NCBI GenBank assembly: GCA_021824175.1
Contig: JAKALP010000006.1
Coordinates: 124,001 to 188,000 of the forward strand
Origin: Deltaproteobacteria bacterium
GTDB taxonomy: Bacteria; Desulfobacterota; Desulfobacteria; Desulfobacterales; Desulfosarcinaceae
Length of the DNA: 64,000 nt
Direction of reading: 5' to 3'
Within the stretch, counting starts at the first letter, position 1, and every line of letters starts with the position of its first letter. A program made the translations under genes and the position numbers. Below are positions 7,881 through 19,635 of this stretch, one piece after another. The notes beneath the pieces are model-generated. The model worked only from the letters and a program-made list of their open reading frames with translations. It ran no database searches and was not told the DNA's origin.

Positions 7881-9659
7881 TTATTTGATTGGATGGTCGG
7901 CCTTGGGGTTTAATGGCAGAAAAATCTTAAAGCTGCTGCCCACACCAGGCTCGCTTTCCAGCGTGATGCAGCCCTCGTGGACCTTTACCGCGCCCAGGAC
8001 CATGGAAAGCCCCAGACCCCGGCCGGTGAACTTAGTGGAGTAAAAGGGATCGAAAAGTTTTTCGAACTCCTTTGCGGCAATACCACAACCGCTGTCTTTA
8101 ACCTCTATGCAGGCATAACCAGCGGCCGTGGACTGAAACTCCACCGGCCGACGATAGGCGGTAGAGATATCCGCTGCCGATGCGTTGCCCACAGTCAAGG
8201 AAATACGACCGGGTTTTTCGCCCATGGCTTCCCAGGCGTTGGTGATCAGACTGCGAAGCATTTGAAGAATTTGGCCGGCATCGGCAAGAACCGTCGGACC
8301 TGGCTCGGGCAGATCACTGACCAGGGTCACATAGGCCGGAAGGCCGGTTAGAAGCTCGGGCAAAAAACCACGGCAGGACTGGCACAGGTCCAGCGGTCGG
8401 CGCTGAATGACCCCCTGACCCAGATAGGTCAGCATCGTGGCAGCCAGCGCCGAGGCGCGGCGGGCGGCTTTCATGGCGGCGGCCAGCTCTTCGGTGGGCC
8501 CGGACAACCTGGGCAGCTCCAACTGGGCCATCTCCAGGTTGCCCATAATGACGGTCATCAGATTGTTGTAATGATGCGCAATGCCCCCGGCCACGCGCGC
8601 CAGGCTTTCAATCTTCTTGAGCTGGGACTTTTGTTCGCTCTCCCGCAGCTTGGTTTCGGCCTGAAAGAGGCTTTTAAAATAGACCTCCTTGCGCCGCTGC
8701 CAGGCCACCAGCACCATCGCCGCCCACCCGCCCGCCAGAATCATAAAAACCAACAGGATCAAAGCGGCGCGCCAACGCCACTCGGCGAAGATTTCCGTTC
8801 GGTCCTGCTTGGCCACGATAAACCAGTTTGAATCCTGGATCGGCAAGATTACGGACACCACCTCTACGCCGCGATAGTCCTTGCCATGAAATGCCCCTTG
8901 GCGGCCCATGACCGCGGGCCATTCGGAACGGCTGAGTGGGATGCGCAGTTTGAGGGCCGTATCCTTCTGGTGGCGCAGATCGTTGAGAAACAGGGCATCC
9001 TGGCCATCGCGCCGGATGAGCAAGGTCTCGGCGCTCTTGCTTGGGGTGGGCCAGGATTGAATCAAGGGATAAAGAAAGCGAGAGGCATCGCAGACCATTA
9101 TAATGGCGCCCAATGGCGGCCCATCCAGCCGTTCACCATCAAAGATCGGCGCCATGACGCCCAAATGGGGCGACGGCATGGACCCGCCGGTAAATAACTC
9201 GGTCAGAATAGGTTTGCGTTCATGCAAGGCGGCAGCCAGAAACGTCTTACATTCTTCCTGCAGCTCCACGGCGCGGTCAAGATTCAGCAGCACCCGGCCT
9301 TGGGGGTTCACCAGCAGGATATTGGCGTAATTGTAATTGGCTTGAAGACTGCGAAACCGGACGAGCAGCGATTGGGCATTGTCTTCGCGCGCATCGGCCA
9401 GGAAGCGGGCCACGGCCTGGGCCAGAAAAGGACTTTCGGTCAAAACCGCGGCGTCGGCCAGGCGCTCCGCGCGCCAGGCGGCAATCTGATCGGCCTTGAG
9501 CTGTCCAATGGAAGCCAACTGGGCCTCGGCCGCGCCCTGCACCGACAGCGCCTGGCGGTGATAGAACCATGCGCCGCCGGCGACCAGACCCAGCAGGGCC
9601 GCCACATGGGCGATGATCATCCAGCGGGGAAAACCGTTCATCTTGCCGCTCATCGTCAA
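7881..9659 (-). CDS. membrane sensor histidine kinase (no receiver)
   Basis: 592-aa kinase. One transmembrane helix near residues 12-32, a long periplasmic sensor with Cache-like features (LVNPQGRVLLNLDRA, GAIIMVCDASRFLYPL, WFIVAKQDRTEIFAEW), a second helix near 297-317, then HisKA and HATPase domains. The phosphoacceptor region reads GGIAHHYNN, so His362 is followed by His-Tyr rather than the usual Asp-Phe. The ATPase domain has the N-box, DSGCGI and FTGRGLGLSM. It has no receiver, and no response-regulator gene is adjacent. The signal and partner are unknown. Confidence 0.85.
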   Translation of the reverse strand: MTMSGKMNGFPRWMIIAHVAALLGLVAGGAWFYHRQALSVQGAAEAQLASIGQLKADQIAAWRAERLADAAVLTESPFLAQAVARFLADAREDNAQSLLVRFRSLQANYNYANILLVNPQGRVLLNLDRAVELQEECKTFLAAALHERKPILTELFTGGSMPSPHLGVMAPIFDGERLDGPPLGAIIMVCDASRFLYPLIQSWPTPSKSAETLLIRRDGQDALFLNDLRHQKDTALKLRIPLSRSEWPAVMGRQGAFHGKDYRGVEVVSVILPIQDSNWFIVAKQDRTEIFAEWRWRAALILLVFMILAGGWAAMVLVAWQRRKEVYFKSLFQAETKLRESEQKSQLKKIESLARVAGGIAHHYNNLMTVIMGNLEMAQLELPRLSGPTEELAAAMKAARRASALAATMLTYLGQGVIQRRPLDLCQSCRGFLPELLTGLPAYVTLVSDLPEPGPTVLADAGQILQMLRSLITNAWEAMGEKPGRISLTVGNASAADISTAYRRPVEFQSTAAGYACIEVKDSGCGIAAKEFEKLFDPFYSTKFTGRGLGLSMVLGAVKVHEGCITLESEPGVGSSFKIFLPLNPKADHPIK

Positions 9660-9856
9660 ATTGCTTGTTGAGGTATAGGTTCTCTCAAAAAGAGTTTGGA
9701 GACAAAGCGTTTTTTAAGGGCCAGACGTTAAAAACGTTCTCTTTAGCTTAAGATCAGCGGGAAGCTTGCCGGGCACTCCAATCACGGCCCAAACGGTACC
9801 GGTAGCTCAAATTATATGAATCCCGGTCTGGCTGCAAAAAGAATTTGGGATGTCGC

Positions 9857-10867
9857 TCAACAGATTCTGGGCAACTGCTCGCCGCTGAGCATATCCACGA
9901 TGCGCTGGCCGCCGATGCGGGTTTGCATGATCACCCGGCCGGGGTGGTCGGCGACCACTTGGCCGATGATGCAGGCATTTCGGCCGCAAGGGCTTTGTTG
10001 TATAATGGATAGAACCGCCTTAGCGTGCCTGGCGGGCACAAAGCAAAGCAGTTTGCCTTCGTTGGCCAGATACAGGGGATCAAAGCCCAGCAACTCGCAG
10101 ATGCCGGCCACGGCCGGGGTAACGGGCAATTTCTCTTCTTCGATGACCATGCCCACCTTGGATTGCAGGGCGATTTCGTTCAGGGCCGTGCCCACGCCGC
10201 CCCGGGTGGGGTCGCGCAGCACATGCACGGCCCTGGTGAGGGCCAAAATCGCCTGTACCATATGGTTGAGCGGAGCGGTGTCGCTGATGACTTCCGACTC
10301 AAAGCGCAGCCCCTCGCGCTGGGTAAGCACGGCAATGCCGTGGTCGGCCATGGTGCCGGAGAGAATAATTTTGTCGCCGGGCCGGGCCCCGTCGGCGCTG
10401 ATCTTGACCCGGGCTGGCACCACGCCGATGCCGGTAGTATTGATAAAAATCTTGTCGGCCGCGCCCCTGGGCACCACCTTGGTGTCGCCTGTGATCAACT
10501 GCACGCCGGCCTGGTCCAGGGCTTTGCGCGCGCTGGTCAGAATGCGCCTTAGATCATCGATGGGAAGGCCCTCTTCCAAAATCAATCCCATGCTCAAATA
10601 GCGCGGCACGGCGCCGCACATGGCCAGGTCATTGACCGTGCCGTTGACCGCCAGGTCGCCGATGTCGCCGCCGGGGAAGAAGATCGGGTCCACCACATAG
10701 CTGTCCGTGGAAAAGGCCAGGCGACCCTTGTTTACTTCAAACACCGCGCCGTCATGCAGCATTGCCAGCATAGGATTGTCAAACAGCGGCAGAAGTACTT
10801 CGGTAGTCAATTGGTGGGCCATCTTGCCGCCGGAGCCGTGATCGAGAAGTATTTTGGTGTTTCCCAT
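9857..10867 (-). CDS. hypE: hydrogenase maturation protein, thiocarbamate dehydratase
   Basis: Dehydrates the carbamoyl group delivered by HypF on its C-terminal cysteine to a thiocyanate, the source of the CN ligands of [NiFe]-hydrogenase. The 336-aa protein starts MGNTKILLDHGSGG and ends PRIC, the diagnostic C-terminal modified cysteine. AIR-synthase-type motifs (FSTDSYVVDPIFFPGGDIG, DPTRGGVGTALNEIA) are present. The frame stays open upstream, but the HypE homology starts at ATG 10865-10867, and a longer start would run into hypD. It lies 23 bp after hypD. No hypC, hypF or hydrogenase structural gene is here. Confidence 0.95.
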   Translation of the reverse strand: MGNTKILLDHGSGGKMAHQLTTEVLLPLFDNPMLAMLHDGAVFEVNKGRLAFSTDSYVVDPIFFPGGDIGDLAVNGTVNDLAMCGAVPRYLSMGLILEEGLPIDDLRRILTSARKALDQAGVQLITGDTKVVPRGAADKIFINTTGIGVVPARVKISADGARPGDKIILSGTMADHGIAVLTQREGLRFESEVISDTAPLNHMVQAILALTRAVHVLRDPTRGGVGTALNEIALQSKVGMVIEEEKLPVTPAVAGICELLGFDPLYLANEGKLLCFVPARHAKAVLSIIQQSPCGRNACIIGQVVADHPGRVIMQTRIGGQRIVDMLSGEQLPRIC

Positions 10868-10890
10868 AAAGTAAGTTCTTCTATTCCAGG

Positions 10891-11988
10891 CTAACTGTGG
10901 TAACGGTAATAGGCCGCGCAGGTTCCCTCGCTCGACACCATGCACGGTCCCACCGGGTCCATGGGGGTGCAGCGTTTGCGGAACAGGGGGCACTCCAGGG
11001 GAGTCTTGGCGCCGATGAGGATCTCGCCGCAGGCGCAGCCCTTGGGCGGTTTCATCTCCACCACGGCGATTTTAAAGCGCCGGGCCGCGTCAAAGCGCGC
11101 CAGCTCCGGACGGATGGCCAGGCCGCTGCCGGAGATGGTGCCGATACCGCGCCAGCGGGCGTCGCAAGGCTCGAAGACCTGGGCCATTACGGCCCGGGCT
11201 TTGGCATTACCCTGGTCCGTGACTGCCCGACCATAGCTGTTTTCCAGAGCCGGCCTATGGCTTGTGATTTGACGCGCCAAGGCCGCGATGCCTTGCAGGA
11301 TATCCAGAGGTTCAAACCCGGCCACGGCGCAAGGGGTGTGGTGCTTCTGGAAGAAATCGTCGTAAGCATTCATGCCGATGATCACCGAGACATGACCGGG
11401 CAGAAGAAATCCATCGATGCGGATGGCGGGATTGGCGACCAGGGCCGCCAGGGCCGTGGGCACGGTTTTATGAGCGCAGTTAACACAGAAGTTCTCCAGA
11501 CCCAACTGCTGGGCCATGAGGATGGCCGCCGCAATGGTGGGAGCCGTGGTTTCAAACCCCACGCCCAGAAATACGACCGTTTTGTCCGCATGGGCTTGGG
11601 CCAACTGCACCGCGTCCATGGCCGAGTAGACCACGCGCACATCGGCCCCTTCGGCTTTTTCTTTCTGCAAGGAAGTATAGGTGCCCGGTACGCGCAGCAG
11701 GTCGCCAAAGGTGGTGATGATGACGTCGTCGCGCTGGGCCAGGGCAATGAAGCCGTCGATCTCCTGCTGGTCCGTGACGCACACCGGGCAGCCCGGACCG
11801 GAGAGCAGTGCAATGGTGGGCGGCAGCAAAGCCCGGATGCCGTGGCGGAAGATGGCCATGGTGTGGGTGCCGCACACTTCCATCAGCCGCATGGGCTGGG
11901 TGGCGTGCCCCTTGATTTGCCGCACCAGGCTTTGGGCCAGGGCCGGATCGCGGAACGATTCACCGAAGAGTTTGCCGTCAATGCTCAT
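10891..11988 (-). CDS. hypD: hydrogenase maturation protein, Fe-cyanide scaffold
   Basis: Iron-sulfur scaffold that, with HypC, assembles the Fe(CN)2CO group of [NiFe]-hydrogenase. The conserved cysteine motifs are present: MEVCGTHTM near residue 40, SGPGCPVCVTD, GFETTAPTIA, and the C-terminal set GCACGEIL, LECPLFRKRCTP and GPCMVSSEGTCAA. The start is ATG 11986-11988 with GGAAGGG upstream; the frame extends 24 codons further, but that extension is not family-like. It forms a two-gene unit with hypE. HypC, its usual partner, must be encoded elsewhere. Confidence 0.95.
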   Translation of the reverse strand: MSIDGKLFGESFRDPALAQSLVRQIKGHATQPMRLMEVCGTHTMAIFRHGIRALLPPTIALLSGPGCPVCVTDQQEIDGFIALAQRDDVIITTFGDLLRVPGTYTSLQKEKAEGADVRVVYSAMDAVQLAQAHADKTVVFLGVGFETTAPTIAAAILMAQQLGLENFCVNCAHKTVPTALAALVANPAIRIDGFLLPGHVSVIIGMNAYDDFFQKHHTPCAVAGFEPLDILQGIAALARQITSHRPALENSYGRAVTDQGNAKARAVMAQVFEPCDARWRGIGTISGSGLAIRPELARFDAARRFKIAVVEMKPPKGCACGEILIGAKTPLECPLFRKRCTPMDPVGPCMVSSEGTCAAYYRYHS

Positions 11989-12066
11989 AGGCCCTTCCGT
12001 TAAGATTTGAGGCGTGGATCTCAAAGAAAATGGGCTACGGCATGAAACCGTAACCCACAAATGTTA

Positions 12067-12145
<79 letters not shown>

Positions 12146-12284
12146 ATTTTGGCCGCTGAATAACATGCTTGATGGTCTGAAGCAAGCCCGTTGCAAAACC
12201 CAGAAAGAGAACGGCCCTGGTGTTTCAGCCCAATAGATCTGCAGTTGGGTGGCCGCGGGCAAGCGATCGCTATCCAACGCCCCA

Positions 12285-13010
12285 TCAATGCCCTTCCGCC
12301 AGATAGCCTTCCAGGCCTTTCATAATGGCCTGGGCCAGGTTTTCTTGCTGCAGCGGGTTGTTAAGGCGCTCTTCCTCGGCGGGATTGCTCAAGGAGCCCA
12401 CTTCGATCACCACCGCGGGCATATCGGCGCCTTGCAGAACCAGCAGCGGCGCGGAAACCAGACGCACATCCGGCATTCCGGCCACGGCCTCAAAGGCTGT
12501 TTTCAGGTGCCGGGCCAGCCGTTGACTGTCGGCGCGGTGTGACAGTTGCAGATCTTGCCACGGGGTGAGGCCTTCACCCGACAGGGTCGATCCTGAAGGA
12601 CCCGCGGATTTGGCGGTGGGTTGATAATAGTAGATGACCACGCCGCCGGCCGCATGGACAAATCCAGCGCCCGTATGAATGCTGATCAGCATGTCGGCCT
12701 TTTGGTTATTGGCGATGGCGCTTCGTTCGCTCTGGCTGATCTCGAAATCATCACCGCGAGTCAATACCACGCGGTAAGAAAGCTCCAGCATCTGGGTCAG
12801 CCGTTGGGCCAACGTCAGGCAGATCTGATTTTCGGTGGTGCCCATGCTGCCCTTGGCACCCACATCCTTGCCGCCATGACCGGGATCAACGGCCACCGTG
12901 ACGCCATGGGCGGCCAGTGCGGCTGGACTTTGAGCCACGGCCCACCCCCATGAAAAGGATAGGGCCCATGCCATGGCCAAAGGCAGCAAAAACCAGCGGC
13001 GGATGGCCAT
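12285..13010 (-). CDS. N-acetylmuramoyl-L-alanine amidase (Amidase_3)
   Basis: Periplasmic zinc amidase that cleaves the bond between N-acetylmuramic acid and the stem peptide. The catalytic set is visible: VDPGHGGKD (zinc His), TTENQ (Glu), SIHTGAG (second zinc His) and IEVGSLSN (catalytic Glu). A signal peptide follows the chosen start (MAIRRWFLLPLAMAW..., cleaved near AVAQS). The upstream 35-codon extension of the frame is rejected because it would bury this signal. The predicted 241-aa enzyme is a minimal amidase with no AMIN or LysM domain. It could act in septum splitting or peptidoglycan turnover. No cwl/ami operon context helps. Confidence 0.9.
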   Translation of the reverse strand: MAIRRWFLLPLAMAWALSFSWGWAVAQSPAALAAHGVTVAVDPGHGGKDVGAKGSMGTTENQICLTLAQRLTQMLELSYRVVLTRGDDFEISQSERSAIANNQKADMLISIHTGAGFVHAAGGVVIYYYQPTAKSAGPSGSTLSGEGLTPWQDLQLSHRADSQRLARHLKTAFEAVAGMPDVRLVSAPLLVLQGADMPAVVIEVGSLSNPAEEERLNNPLQQENLAQAIMKGLEGYLAEGH

Positions 13011-13145
13011 TTTACGGCGCTTTGGCGGTCTGAATTTCACTTGACACCCATGGGGTTTGATATTAACTAAATCGATTTTAATACGGCAGTTTAGTTGAAA
13101 AGGGTTGAAAGTCAAGCACCTAAATGGAATCGGGTGTCAAAGTTC

Positions 13146-13232
13146 GCGAGAGTGGCGGAATTGGTAGACGCACTGGACTTAGGATCCAGCTCTGGCGACA
13201 GAGTGGGAGTTCAAGTCTCCCCTCTCGCACCA
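13146..13232 (+). tRNA. tRNA-Leu(TAG)
   Basis: 87-nt class II tRNA: acceptor GCGAGAG/CTCTCGC, D-arm with GGTAGACGC, anticodon stem CTGGA/TCCAG around CTTAGGA (anticodon TAG), long variable arm, T-arm GAGTTCAAGTCTC, encoded CCA. It lies 358 bp upstream of tig on the same strand. Confidence 0.97.
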
Positions 13233-13590
13233 TTTTGAACCTCCAACTCCATGCCCCAATGGTGGTGCAAGCGTTCCCATACGCCGAGCAGGTTACATAT
13301 CCAAAGGTGTCGGCCGCTGCTAAAACCGTTTTCAGGTATACCATTCCATTTTACGTTCGATATAGCGGCTTAACCGATCCGGTTAAAGGACTTGGCCGCG
13401 CTTGAACACAAGGTGGGATAGGGTGGCCGGCACGCTTCCTGAAAGCCTCCAGTCCACCTATCAAAATGGAAACACAGCCCCGGCGCAGCATTCGCAATCT
13501 GGTCGGGGTATAATGGCGAAAAAAAATGCGGGTGCCTTCAGGCGATACAGCGCCAGGCACCATATTCAATTTATGAAAGGTATGGAAGTT
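13233..13590. other. tRNA-Leu to tig spacer with a dyad and a TATAAT box
   Basis: 358 bp without a confident gene; the tig frame is open from 13402, but family homology begins only at 13591. It holds the perfect inverted repeat TTAACCG-ATC-CGGTTAA (13370-13386), a possible operator, and a TATAAT hexamer at 13509-13514 that could be the tig -10 box, though no good -35 lies 16-18 bp upstream. Confidence 0.4.
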
Positions 13591-14922
13591 ATGAAAGTGA
13601 CGGTCGAAGATCAGAGCAGTGTTAAAAAAGTATTGCATATCGAGGTGCCGGCGGACGTGGTGGGACGCGAACTGGATGAGGCCTACAACGAGATGAAAAA
13701 ATCGGTCAAGGTCAAAGGCTTCCGGCCGGGCAAGGCTCCCCGCTCCGTGTTGGAGCGGATGTATCGCAAAGAAGTGCACGCCGATGTGTCGTCCAAGCTG
13801 ATTCAAGAGGGTTTTCTTGCGGCTCTCAAGCTCAACGACCTCAATGTGGTGGCGCCACCCAAAGTCACCCCGCCGGAACTCAAAGAAAACAGCGCTTACT
13901 CCTTTGACGCTTTCGTTGAAGTGCGACCCGAGATCGCTGATGTGCAATTCAAGGGCATCGCCCTGAACAAGAGCAAATACACCATCAGCGAGGAGGAGAT
14001 CGATCTGCAGCTCAAGATGCTGCAGCGCAATCTGGCCCAGAACAAAAAAATCGAGGATGACCGGCCCGTTCAGAACGGCGACATCGCCATTATCGATTAC
14101 GAAGGGTTCAAGGACGGCCTGCCCCACGAGGCCACCCAAAAGACCGAGAATTTCAATGTAAAAGTGGGCGAGGGCCGGGTGGTCAAGGATCTGGATGAGG
14201 GCCTGGTGGGAATGAAGGCCGGGGAAGCCAAAGAGATTAATGTGACTTTCCCCGAGGACTATTTCAACAAGGATCTGGCCAACCAGCAGTTGGTGTTTAA
14301 AGTCAAGCTCCACGAAATCCGGGAAGAGATCCTGCCGCCCATTGACGATGAGTTTGCCAAAAACCTTTCGGATCAATTCACCACCCTGGACGCGCTGAAA
14401 GACAAAATAAAGGACAATCTGCAGAGCGGCTACAACAAACGCATGGAGCAGGAACTCAATGAGCAGGTGTTCACCCATCTGCTGAGCCAGGCCAGTTTTG
14501 AAGTGCCCGATTCCATGACCGAGGTCGAGCTGGAACATATCTTAAAGGACGCGGAGCGATCCTTTTCCTATAGCAACCGGACCTTGGAAGAGATGGGGTT
14601 GAGCCGCCAGTCGCTGGCTGAAAAATACCGCCCAGTGGCTGAAAAGCAAGTGCGGCGGCACCTGATGCTGTCCAAGCTGATCGACCAGGAGAAGCTGACC
14701 CTGACCAATGAAGAGGTGGATAAGGGAATGCAGGAAATGGCCGACACCTACCGCCAACCCCTGGACAACATCAAGGCCTTTTACGAAAACGACAAGGATA
14801 ACTTGGGTGCCTTTAAACACATGCTGCTTGAAAAGAAGGCATTGAAGCTTATCATTGACAGTGCGGTGGTGAGCGAGGTTGAGCCGGCGGCCAAGGCCGA
14901 GGAGACTCAAGCCACTGAATAG
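13591..14922 (+). CDS. tig: trigger factor (ribosome-associated chaperone)
   Basis: Ribosome-bound chaperone and peptidyl-prolyl isomerase for nascent chains. 443 aa from the ATG at 13591, which begins MKVTVEDQSS. Three family domains are seen: the ribosome-binding N-terminus with the GFRPGKAP signature, the FKBP-type PPIase domain (NGDIAIIDYEGF...GLVGMKAGE...FPEDY), and the long helical C-terminal domain. In-frame ATGs at 13573 and 13582 are alternatives; GGAAG lies just before 13591. It is first in the tig-clpP-clpX-lon block, the usual order in Proteobacteria. Confidence 0.93.
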   Translation: MKVTVEDQSSVKKVLHIEVPADVVGRELDEAYNEMKKSVKVKGFRPGKAPRSVLERMYRKEVHADVSSKLIQEGFLAALKLNDLNVVAPPKVTPPELKENSAYSFDAFVEVRPEIADVQFKGIALNKSKYTISEEEIDLQLKMLQRNLAQNKKIEDDRPVQNGDIAIIDYEGFKDGLPHEATQKTENFNVKVGEGRVVKDLDEGLVGMKAGEAKEINVTFPEDYFNKDLANQQLVFKVKLHEIREEILPPIDDEFAKNLSDQFTTLDALKDKIKDNLQSGYNKRMEQELNEQVFTHLLSQASFEVPDSMTEVELEHILKDAERSFSYSNRTLEEMGLSRQSLAEKYRPVAEKQVRRHLMLSKLIDQEKLTLTNEEVDKGMQEMADTYRQPLDNIKAFYENDKDNLGAFKHMLLEKKALKLIIDSAVVSEVEPAAKAEETQATE

Positions 14923-14940
14923 CCAGGCAATACAAGCTCT

Positions 14941-14970
14941 TGATCTATGGGTTGATCGCGGGGTATAATT
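14941..14970 (+). promoter_or_regulatory. candidate sigma-70 promoter of clpPX
   Basis: TTGATC (14941-14946), an 18-bp spacer and a perfect TATAAT (14965-14970), placed between the tig stop and clpP with an expected start near 14977. No sigma-32-like or CIRCE element was seen. A tig read-through transcript remains possible. Confidence 0.6.
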
Positions 14971-15043
14971 GCGTTAGGCTTCAAAACAATGGGCCGCTTT
15001 CGTACAGCGGCAACAAACACCGATCCAATGAAGGAGTCTGATC

Positions 15044-15658
15044 GTGCCAGTGATTCCAATGGTCATCGACCAAACCAGCCGTGGCGAGCGGGCGTATGAT
15101 ATTTATTCGCGCCTGCTCAAGGACCGTATCATCTTCCTAGGAACCGCCATTAACGATGAAGTCGCCAATCTGTTGATTGCGCAGCTGTTGTTTTTGGAAT
15201 CCGAAGACCCGGATAAAGATATCAACTTCTACATCAACTCCCCCGGCGGCGTGGTGACGGCCGGTCTGGCGGTCTATGACACCATGCAATACATCAAACC
15301 GGATATCGCCACGGTGTGTATCGGCCAGGCCGCCAGCATGGGCGCCCTGCTGCTGGCCGCCGGGGCCCGGAAAAAGAGATATTCGCTGCCCAATTCCCGC
15401 ATCATGATCCATCAACCCATGGGCGGGTTCCAAGGGCAAGCATCTGATATTGAGATTCAGGCCAAAGAGATTCTGCGCATGAAGGAGTCGTTGAACAAAA
15501 TCCTTAAAGAGCACACCGGCAAGGATCTGACCCAAATTGCCAAGGATACGGATCGCGATTACTTCATGTCCGGTCAGGAAGCCAGGGATTACGGCATCGT
15601 GGACCATGTGATCCGCAACCGCGATGACCTGGATCAAATCGATAAGCTGGAGAAATAA
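15044..15658 (+). CDS. clpP: ATP-dependent Clp protease proteolytic subunit
   Basis: Serine protease that forms the tetradecameric chamber used by ClpX or ClpA. 204 aa. The catalytic triad is intact: Ser98 in GQAASMGA, His123 in MIHQPMGG, and Asp172. The start is GTG (15044-15046) with AAGGAG eight bases upstream, giving [10 protein letters not shown], a normal ClpP N-terminus with a short propeptide. It is 5 bp ahead of clpX, so the two are translated from one message. Confidence 0.97.
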   Translation: MPVIPMVIDQTSRGERAYDIYSRLLKDRIIFLGTAINDEVANLLIAQLLFLESEDPDKDINFYINSPGGVVTAGLAVYDTMQYIKPDIATVCIGQAASMGALLLAAGARKKRYSLPNSRIMIHQPMGGFQGQASDIEIQAKEILRMKESLNKILKEHTGKDLTQIAKDTDRDYFMSGQEARDYGIVDHVIRNRDDLDQIDKLEK

Positions 15659-15663
15659 TTACC

Positions 15664-16908
15664 ATGGCTAAAAAAGACGATCCCAACGATAATCTCTTTT
15701 GTTCTTTTTGCGGCAAGAACCAGAAAGAGGTTAAAAAGCTCATCGCCGGCCCCGCGGTCTATATCTGCGATGAGTGCATTCAGCTCTGCAGCGAGATCAT
15801 CGAAGAGGAGACCGAAAAGGAAGCCGGCGACCTCTCCAACCTGATGATCCCCAAAGAGATCAAGCTCAAGCTGGATGAATATGTGATCGAACAGGAAACC
15901 GCCAAGAAGATCCTGGCCGTGGCGGTGTATAATCACTACAAGCGCCTGGAATCCACCCTGAGCACCAGCGATGTGGAGATTCAGAAAAGCAATATTTTGC
16001 TCATCGGCCCCACGGGCAGCGGCAAGACCTTGCTGGCCCAGACCCTGGCGCGTTTTCTCAATGTGCCCTTTACCATTGCCGACGCCACCAGTCTGACCGA
16101 AGCCGGTTACGTGGGCGAAGATGTGGAGAACATCATTTTATCTCTGCTGCAAAACGCCGATTATGACGTGGAGAAAGCCAAGCGGGGCATTGTCTACATT
16201 GACGAGATCGACAAGATCGCCAGCAAATCGGACAATCCCTCCATTACCCGCGATGTCTCGGGCGAAGGCGTGCAACAAGCCCTGCTGAAGATTATCGAGG
16301 GCACCATGGCCAGCGTGCCGCCCAAGGGCGGGCGCAAACATCCCCAGCAGGATTTCGTCAAGGTGGACACCACCAATATCCTGTTCATCTGCGGCGGGAC
16401 CTTCAATGGCTTGGACAAAATCATCAAGCGCCGCCTGGGCTCCAAGTCCATGGGATTCGGGGCTAAGATCGTAAAAGAACATGAGGCTACGCTGGGCGAT
16501 GTGCTAAAAGAAGTGCAGCCCGAAGATCTGATCAAATATGGGATGATCCCGGAGTTTCTGGGACGCTTGCCGGTCATCGCCACCCTGGATGAACTCAGTG
16601 CCGCATCCCTGGTGCGCATTCTGACCGAACCCAAGAACGCCCTGGTGAAACAGTATCAGAAGCTGTTCGAGGTAGAGGGTGTCAACCTGCGCCTGACCGA
16701 CAGTGCTTTATCGGCCATCGCGGATCAGTCCATTAAGCGCAAATCGGGCGCACGCGGCCTGCGGGCCATTATGGAAGAGTGCATGCTCGATATCATGTAC
16801 GAAATTCCTTCCATAGAGAACGTGAAGGAGTGCGTGATCGGCGAGGATGTTGTGTTGCATAAGGAAGATCCGATCCTGTTGTATGAGCAGACGAAAAAGC
16901 AAGCATAG
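15664..16908 (+). CDS. clpX: Clp protease ATP-binding unfoldase subunit
   Basis: AAA+ unfoldase that selects substrates and threads them into ClpP. 414 aa. The N-terminal zinc-binding domain has C13-x2-C16 and C35-x2-C38. Walker A is GPTGSGKT (115-122) and Walker B is VYIDEID. The pore-loop region GYVGED and the [13 protein letters not shown] sensor-2 segment are present, and the IGF-type ClpP-binding loop reads SMGFGAK. It directly follows clpP. A short GGGCGCCATGCGCCC hairpin overlaps its stop region but lacks a T-run. Confidence 0.97.
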   Translation: MAKKDDPNDNLFCSFCGKNQKEVKKLIAGPAVYICDECIQLCSEIIEEETEKEAGDLSNLMIPKEIKLKLDEYVIEQETAKKILAVAVYNHYKRLESTLSTSDVEIQKSNILLIGPTGSGKTLLAQTLARFLNVPFTIADATSLTEAGYVGEDVENIILSLLQNADYDVEKAKRGIVYIDEIDKIASKSDNPSITRDVSGEGVQQALLKIIEGTMASVPPKGGRKHPQQDFVKVDTTNILFICGGTFNGLDKIIKRRLGSKSMGFGAKIVKEHEATLGDVLKEVQPEDLIKYGMIPEFLGRLPVIATLDELSAASLVRILTEPKNALVKQYQKLFEVEGVNLRLTDSALSAIADQSIKRKSGARGLRAIMEECMLDIMYEIPSIENVKECVIGEDVVLHKEDPILLYEQTKKQA

Positions 16909-17086
16909 GGCGCCATGCGCCCTGTGTTGGAACATTTCCCCCATCATCACGCATGGGATAGAAGAGGCCGATGCCAACCCCGCCGCACCGCCCCACTCCC
17001 GGTCAAAGGGAAGAACTCCTTTGGGAGTTCATGAGGAAGCCTAAAATCGCCATATATTTTGCGCGCACTGAGCATAGGAGCTGAAA

Positions 17087-19534
<2,448 letters not shown>

Positions 19535-19550
19535 ATTCCAAGAAGTAAAC

Positions 19551-19589
19551 AAGCCCCGCGCCAGCCGGCGCGGGGCCTTCCTTTTTTAT
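19551..19589 (+). terminator. rho-independent terminator after lon
   Basis: Stem GCCCCGCGCC (19553-19562) / GGCGCGGGGC (19567-19576) with an AGCC loop, followed by CTTCCTTTTTT. It closes the tig-clp-lon block. The minus-strand side lacks a good T-run, so its use for the converging kdp operon is uncertain. Confidence 0.9.
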
Positions 19590-19635
19590 ACTACACTTAA
19601 CTAAAGAAGTATAAACTTGACTGCCGCGGGCCTTC

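Noticed and set aside
13402-13590. Upstream extension of trigger factor to 13402
   Set aside because: The extra 63 residues are basic and low in structure, do not match the family, and cross a TATAAT box; the known N-terminus starts at 13591.
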